Assembly: GCF_023195925.1 (NCBI RefSeq)
Contig: NZ_JALPRE010000003.1
Coordinates: forward strand, 310,001 to 374,000
Direction: 5' to 3'
DNA: 64,000 nucleotides
Source: Aquimarina acroporae
GTDB lineage: Bacteria > Bacteroidota > Bacteroidia > Flavobacteriales > Flavobacteriaceae
Position numbers and translations under genes: made by a program. Each line of letters begins with the position of its first letter. Positions within the stretch are counted from its first letter, which is position 1. Positions 60,301 to 64,000 of this stretch are shown here, one piece after another. The notes under the pieces are model-generated. The model worked only from the letters and a program-made list of their open reading frames with translations, did not search any database and was not told the DNA's origin.

Positions 60301-60638
60301 GTCAAGGTAATTTCGAAATCAAGATGTTACCGGTATCAGCTCAGCTGTCTTGTATTAACGATGTAGAGACTATTGATCTTAACCAAGATGGGATTTTAGA
60401 TCTTATTTTGGGAGGAAATAATTACAACTTTAAACCTCAGTTCTCTAGATTGGATGCAAGTCGGGGAGTAGTTCTAATTAGTAGAGATAAACAAAGTTAT
60501 GAAGAACAAAAGTCTACAGGATTTTTGATAGAAGGTGAAGTAAAATCTCTCAATTGGGTAGAAAATAGTTCTAAGGAAAAATATTTGTTTACCGCTTTAA
60601 ATAATGAATCTCCAAAAATATTTAAGCTGAATGAGTAA
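57333..60638 (+). CDS. VCBS/FG-GAP and ASPIC-UnbV lipoprotein 2
   Basis: 1101 residues. 'LKILILGLFIFSCKQQTTEV' is the lipoprotein signal. The layout is the same as the first paralogue: propeller blades 'GDINNDGLADVYL', 'DINADGLLDIYV', 'DYDRDGDLDVYI' and 'DMDNDGYRDIYV', an ASPIC/UnbV domain ('YAIGSVVEVFSENEIIRQEL', 'PDSLRIVYPNGKSETLH'), and second-half blades 'DVNNDGNQDVFV', 'DLDNDGDIDLIL' and 'DLNQDGILDLIL'. It starts one base after the stop of paralogue 1 and overlaps paralogue 3 by 8 bases, so all are one translationally coupled unit. Role unknown; each copy has diverged enough to suggest distinct ligands. Confidence 0.9.
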   Translation: MRSSLKILILGLFIFSCKQQTTEVSTSTSEEKLFTKLSSDQTHINFINEVQNERDFNIFKYRNFYNGGGVGIGDINNDGLADVYLTANRGNNKLFLNKGGFKFEDLSETSGTTGKNSWSTGVVMVDINADGLLDIYVCNAGNVEGDDQKNELFINNGDLTFTEKAAEYNLADCGFTTHAAFFDYDRDGDLDVYILNNSFIPVSSLGFVNKRNLRAEDWDLPPILKGGGDKLLRNDDGVFRDVSEEAGIYGSLIGFGLGVTIGDVNKDLLPDIYVSNDFYERDYLYINQGDGTFSEEIKDWVEHLSISSMGADMADINNDGYPEIFVTDMLPEEDQRLKETSAFETYDVFNLKKNRDFYNQFMQNSLQLNNQDNTFSEIAFYGGVAQTDWSWGALLFDMDNDGYRDIYVSNGIYHDLTDQDFMNFFANDIIQKMTLTGKKEEIDGIINKMPSNPIPNYAFKNGGDLSFSDVTKDWGFDEPTFSNGSAYGDLDNDGDLDLIVSNFNAEVFVYRNNTEKENNNYIRLKVKGEGQNTYAIGSVVEVFSENEIIRQELIPTRGFQSSIDYVMTIGMGKDRKPDSLRIVYPNGKSETLHDVALNTLIEVDQKEAQNVTDEVAHTAKIFFTTQNQDIAAHKEDHYVDFDYEGLIYKMQSKEGPAIAVADVNNDGNQDVFVGGAFKQQGVLYFQNSKGELQLSGFTTEDFFEDTAAAFGDIDGDQDLDLIVGSGGNFKGARTGVRYYVNDGQGNFSRGDIILPSSSNISTVRLFDYDQDNDLDIFVGSLSEVGTYGVTPKSFLLQNNGKGGFKNVTASYAPELTSLGMITDATWKDVDADGKADLIVVGDWMSPKILKNDGTRLKLTTSNLDDTSGWFHTVKAEDLDNDGDIDLILGNRGLNGIYEATSEKPMKAFICDFDNNGTIEQIFTQTIDGKDIPIHLKNEITRQINSLKKQNLKFSEYATKSIQELFSPDILKKASVKQVNTFASLVAYNDGQGNFEIKMLPVSAQLSCINDVETIDLNQDGILDLILGGNNYNFKPQFSRLDASRGVVLISRDKQSYEEQKSTGFLIEGEVKSLNWVENSSKEKYLFTALNNESPKIFKLNE

Positions 60639-63600
60639 ACTGTGGTACATAGTAAATCTTCTAGTACTTTTTCTCGTAGGCTGTACGCAAAAACAGGAGC
60701 AAAATACTCTATTTGTAAAGGTACAATCTAAAAATAGTAACATAACTTTTCAAAATAATTTAATGGCAACAGATAGCCTTAATATTTTGGATTATTTGTA
60801 CTTCTACAATGGTGCGGGAGTGGCTGTTGGGGATATCAACAATGATGATTTAATCGATGTGTTTTTTACCTCTAATCAAGGTAAAAACTCCTTGTATCTT
60901 AATAAGGGAAACTTTCAATTTGATGATATTACTAAGCAAGCAGGTGTAGGAGGAAATTCAGATTGGAATACGGGTACAGTTATGGCCGATGTAAATGGTG
61001 ATGGGTATCTAGATATTTACGTTTGTGCAGTATCCGGTATACAAGGGCTTAAAGGAAAGAATGAACTGTTTATCAATAATCGCAATGGTACATTTACAGA
61101 ACAAGGAGAACAATACCAGCTCGATTTTGAGAATTATTCAACGACTTCTGCTTTTTTCGATTATGATAATGATGGAGATTTAGATATGTATTTACTCAAT
61201 CATGCCGTACATACACAAAATTCATTTGGTAAAGCTAGTATACGTAATAAAAGAGACTATAAAAGTGGAGATAAATTGTTGCGTAACGATGGAGAGGTTT
61301 TTACAGACGTTAGCCAGGAAGCAGGAATATTTGGAGGAGCTAATGGCTATGGGTTGGGGATTGCAACTTCAGACTTTAATAATGATGGATTTGTAGATAT
61401 TTATGTAAGTAATGATTTTCATGAAGATGATTATTATTATATCAATAATGGAGATGGAACGTTTTCAGAAAAACTGAAAGAAAAATTCGGACATACCAGT
61501 CGTTTTTCAATGGGTAACGATGTAGCCGATATCAATAATGATGGGTATATGGATATGCTCACGTTAGATATGGCTCCAGAAGATGAAAAAGTACTAAAAG
61601 CCTCTGTTGGAGATGAAACTATAGATATGCTCCAAATGAGAACAAAACAATTGGGATATCATTATCAGTATGCTAGAAATATGCTACATATTAATCAAAG
61701 TGGCGCTTTTTTCTCCGAAACGGCTTTATTGAGTGGGATTTCTGAAACCGATTGGAGTTGGTCGGCACTTTTTGCAGATTATGATCAAGATGGTAACCAA
61801 GATGTTTTTATATCTAATGGAATTCCTAAAAGACCAAATGATTTAGACTACATTAAGTTTATTTCTAATGAAAAAATTAAGGATAAACTTACCACTACAA
61901 AATTGATAGATCGGGAAGCACTAAATATTATGCCAACCGGAGCGGTACAAAATTATATATTCAAAGGCGAAAAGGGAATACGGTTTACCAATCAAACATT
62001 GCAATGGCTTCCAAAAGATAGTATTATATCTACCGGGAGTGCATATGCAGATTTAGATAATGATGGAGATTTAGATGTAATAACTAATAATCTAAATGCA
62101 AAGGCTACAATTTTTGAAAACAAAGTAGATACAACCGCAAATTATTTAAAACTGAAATTTGTCTACAAAAAGCCTAATCCGTTTGGTATTGGAACCAAAG
62201 TTATCTCATACCATCAGGGTAAAATGCAATACAAACAGTTGTATACCTCACGAGGTTTCCAATCTTCGTCAGAACCCATAATTCACTTAGGCTATAAAGA
62301 TGCTAAAATGGTCGATTCTTTAAAAATAATCTGGCCAGACCATACTATTCAAGTGGCAGAGAAGATAAAAACGAATCAAACGCTTACCATTAAAGTACTA
62401 CATAAGCGAGATAAGGTAAACTACCCCTTGTTATTTACTAAGCCAAAAAAATGGTTTAGGAAGGTAGATAGTATTCCCGGATTAAAGTATACTCACAAAG
62501 AGAATAATTATCAGGATGTAAATAGGCAAAAGTTGATTCCTTATAAAATTTCAGATAAAGGACCTGGTGTAGCAGTGGGGGATATTAATGCCGATGGGAG
62601 AGATGATATTTTCTTCGGAAGTGCCAAACATAAAACATCGAAGTTGTTTTTACAGACCAATGAGGGATTTGTAGAAGAGTTTACTTCACTTTTTACAGCT
62701 TCTAAAACCCAGGAAGATGTTGTTGCATTTATCGAAGATTTTAATAATGATAATATCAATGATTTACTGGTAGGAACAGCAGGAGGAGAATTTTTCGGAA
62801 CGTCTAAACAGTTGTTGGATCGATTGTATATCAATAAGGGTGAAACTCTTATGCAAAATCAATTGGTAGATGTTTTTGAACAAACTTCTGTTATCGAACC
62901 GTGTGATATAGATAACGACGGAGATTTAGATCTTTTTGTGGGAGGATATGCCGTTTCTAATGATTTTGGAAAACTACCTAATTCTTATATCTTGAAAAAT
63001 GATAATGGAAGTTTTAGTGTAGACAATGTTGAAGAGCTTGAAACTTTAGGAATGATAACTGATGCTATATGGACCGATTTTAATGAGGATGATATTCCAG
63101 ATTTGATCACTGTTGGAGAATGGACTTCTCCTCAGTTTTTTGAAAATCAAAAAGGGAAATTGACTAATGTGACAACAACTGTACTGAAAGAAAAACTAAA
63201 CGGATTATGGCAAACAATTCAACCATTCGATATCGATAATGATGGAGATGTAGATTATATGCTCGGGAATTATGGTTTGAATACCAAGTTTAGAGCCACA
63301 GAGCAATTTCCATTGCGAATGTACTACGGAGATTTTGACGGTAATCAAAAGACTGAAACAATACTGGCACAAGAAAAGGATGCTAAATATTATACACTTT
63401 TGGGGTTAGATGATCTTGCAGGGCAAATGAATTTTTTACGTAAAAAATTTACAAGTTATAAAAGCTTTGCAGGTAAAACTATGGAAGAAATATTCGATAA
63501 GAAAACCTTAGATAATGCTAGGCTGTTTGAGGTGCATCAACTGGCTTCAGGGTATCTCAAGAATGAACAAGGAACTTTTGCATTTGTACCCTTTGATGAT

Positions 63601-63897
63601 GAACTGCAAGTTGCACCTATGACCAAAATGATAAGTTACGACTTTGATAAAGATGGTTCCAAAGAGGTTCTAATGGCAGGTAATTACCATGGCCTTATTC
63701 CATTTCATGGCCGTTTCGACGGTTTTCCTGGCGCTGTTGTTAAGAATGATAAGGAAATGATTACAGGTGACGATACTGGTTTGAATTTTACACAAAAATC
63801 TGTAAGAAGTTTAAATATGATTAATTTTAAGGGAATAGATTATCTCTTAGTGACAATGAACAATGAAAAAATCGAAATTTATGCAATCAACGAATAG
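60631..63897 (+). CDS. VCBS/FG-GAP and ASPIC-UnbV lipoprotein 3
   Basis: 1088 residues. Signal 'VNLLVLFLVGCTQKQEQN' with lipid Cys. Blades 'GDINNDDLIDVFF', 'DVNGDGYLDIYV', 'DYDNDGDLDMYL', 'DFNNDGFVDIYV' and 'DYDQDGNQDVFI'; ASPIC/UnbV with 'FGIGTKVISYHQGKMQYKQL' and 'MVDSLKIIWPDHTIQVA'; second set 'DINADGRDDIFF', 'DIDNDGDLDLFV' and 'DFDKDGSKEVLM'. Its ATG lies inside the end of paralogue 2 (8-base overlap), and another lipoprotein gene starts 17 bases before its own end. The SusC-SusD-VCBS arrangement recurs in Flavobacteriia, so a glycan or halogen-metabolism role is conceivable but not shown. Confidence 0.9.
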   Translation: MSKLWYIVNLLVLFLVGCTQKQEQNTLFVKVQSKNSNITFQNNLMATDSLNILDYLYFYNGAGVAVGDINNDDLIDVFFTSNQGKNSLYLNKGNFQFDDITKQAGVGGNSDWNTGTVMADVNGDGYLDIYVCAVSGIQGLKGKNELFINNRNGTFTEQGEQYQLDFENYSTTSAFFDYDNDGDLDMYLLNHAVHTQNSFGKASIRNKRDYKSGDKLLRNDGEVFTDVSQEAGIFGGANGYGLGIATSDFNNDGFVDIYVSNDFHEDDYYYINNGDGTFSEKLKEKFGHTSRFSMGNDVADINNDGYMDMLTLDMAPEDEKVLKASVGDETIDMLQMRTKQLGYHYQYARNMLHINQSGAFFSETALLSGISETDWSWSALFADYDQDGNQDVFISNGIPKRPNDLDYIKFISNEKIKDKLTTTKLIDREALNIMPTGAVQNYIFKGEKGIRFTNQTLQWLPKDSIISTGSAYADLDNDGDLDVITNNLNAKATIFENKVDTTANYLKLKFVYKKPNPFGIGTKVISYHQGKMQYKQLYTSRGFQSSSEPIIHLGYKDAKMVDSLKIIWPDHTIQVAEKIKTNQTLTIKVLHKRDKVNYPLLFTKPKKWFRKVDSIPGLKYTHKENNYQDVNRQKLIPYKISDKGPGVAVGDINADGRDDIFFGSAKHKTSKLFLQTNEGFVEEFTSLFTASKTQEDVVAFIEDFNNDNINDLLVGTAGGEFFGTSKQLLDRLYINKGETLMQNQLVDVFEQTSVIEPCDIDNDGDLDLFVGGYAVSNDFGKLPNSYILKNDNGSFSVDNVEELETLGMITDAIWTDFNEDDIPDLITVGEWTSPQFFENQKGKLTNVTTTVLKEKLNGLWQTIQPFDIDNDGDVDYMLGNYGLNTKFRATEQFPLRMYYGDFDGNQKTETILAQEKDAKYYTLLGLDDLAGQMNFLRKKFTSYKSFAGKTMEEIFDKKTLDNARLFEVHQLASGYLKNEQGTFAFVPFDDELQVAPMTKMISYDFDKDGSKEVLMAGNYHGLIPFHGRFDGFPGAVVKNDKEMITGDDTGLNFTQKSVRSLNMINFKGIDYLLVTMNNEKIEIYAINE

Positions 63898-64000
63898 AAC
63901 AAGTTTTCAATTGAAAAAGAAGATATATCTCCTGAGTAAAGTTTCTATGTTTATTTTGGGATTACTTATGACTTGTACTTCGTGTGAAAAGGAGTCAAAA
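63881..64000 (+). CDS. Start of a further lipoprotein gene, cut by the window edge
   Basis: 40 codons are visible from ATG 63881 and stay open to the edge. A basic N-terminus with 'LLSKVSMFILGLLMTCTSC' followed by EKESK is a lipoprotein signal (lipid Cys at 35 or 32); an internal ATG at 63947 would also give a good signal. It overlaps the end of the third VCBS gene by 17 bases in another frame, so it belongs to the same transcript. The body is outside the window. In related gene orders I recall a vanadium-dependent haloperoxidase or another exported enzyme here, but nothing visible proves that. Confidence 0.6.
   Translation, partial: MQSTNRTSFQLKKKIYLLSKVSMFILGLLMTCTSCEKESK

Noticed and set aside
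1..64000. tRNA, rRNA, CRISPR arrays, prophage, insertion sequences
   Set aside because: No cloverleaf with T-loop signature, no regular direct repeats and no transposase, integrase or capsid-like protein was found.

Overview
The window reads as chromosomal DNA of a marine-type member of the Bacteroidota, most likely a Flavobacteriaceae (Aquimarina-like by feel, which I cannot verify). The support is low GC content, promoters of the TTG...TAnnTTTG type, many SPII lipoproteins, a SusC/SusD pair, VCBS/ASPIC-UnbV proteins, a long-tailed ribosomal protein S16 and an isoprenoid route through mevalonate. I see no tRNA, rRNA, CRISPR array, insertion sequence or phage gene.

Layout. 0-6.3 kb: a two-repeat lipoprotein, the rpsP-rimM-trmN6 translation operon, and small exported or unknown proteins. 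6.4-12.4 kb: glutaryl-CoA dehydrogenase, a GDPD phosphodiesterase, a BaiN-type flavoprotein with a DUF1697 protein, an exported NTF2-like protein, and a tspO-tetR pair. 12.5-15.5 kb: mvaD, mevalonate kinase and a UbiA prenyltransferase, which together feed isoprenoid or polar lipid synthesis. 16.4-18.2 kb: a nitrilase and an RsuA/RluB-type pseudouridine synthase whose catalytic Asp reads as Glu. 18.2-22.2 kb: an overlapping minus-strand block of membrane glycosyltransferases (GT87, processive-type GT2, DPM1-like GT2) with a MORN-repeat protein.

22.4-40.0 kb is the most distinctive region. Its core, 35.4-40.0 kb on the minus strand, is an arsenosugar biosynthesis operon: peroxidase-like protein, radical SAM protein ArsS, rhodanese, TIGR04282 glycosyltransferase, purine nucleoside phosphorylase, then ArsM. 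In the expected order of chemistry, ArsM makes dimethylarsenite, ArsS adds a 5'-deoxyadenosyl group, the phosphorylase removes adenine and the glycosyltransferases build the sugar conjugate. Around it lie a second arsenosugar-type glycosyltransferase (TIGR04283), four DUF547 paralogues, an RraA-like protein, a GH113-like lipoprotein, two outer-membrane barrels, an Old Yellow Enzyme homologue, and a polyferredoxin plus flavoprotein electron-transfer pair. Whether these outer genes take part is inference, but the grouping is unusual.

40.3-64.0 kb is a carbohydrate-utilisation region: a GH3 beta-glucosidase, a LacI regulator, an exported GH65 hydrolase that looks like a kojibiose hydrolase, a second LacI regulator with a strong nearby operator palindrome, a cytoplasmic GH13 oligo-1,6-glucosidase-like enzyme, a SusC/SusD pair, and three tandem ~1100-residue VCBS/ASPIC-UnbV lipoproteins. 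A further lipoprotein gene begins inside the last of these and runs off the right edge.
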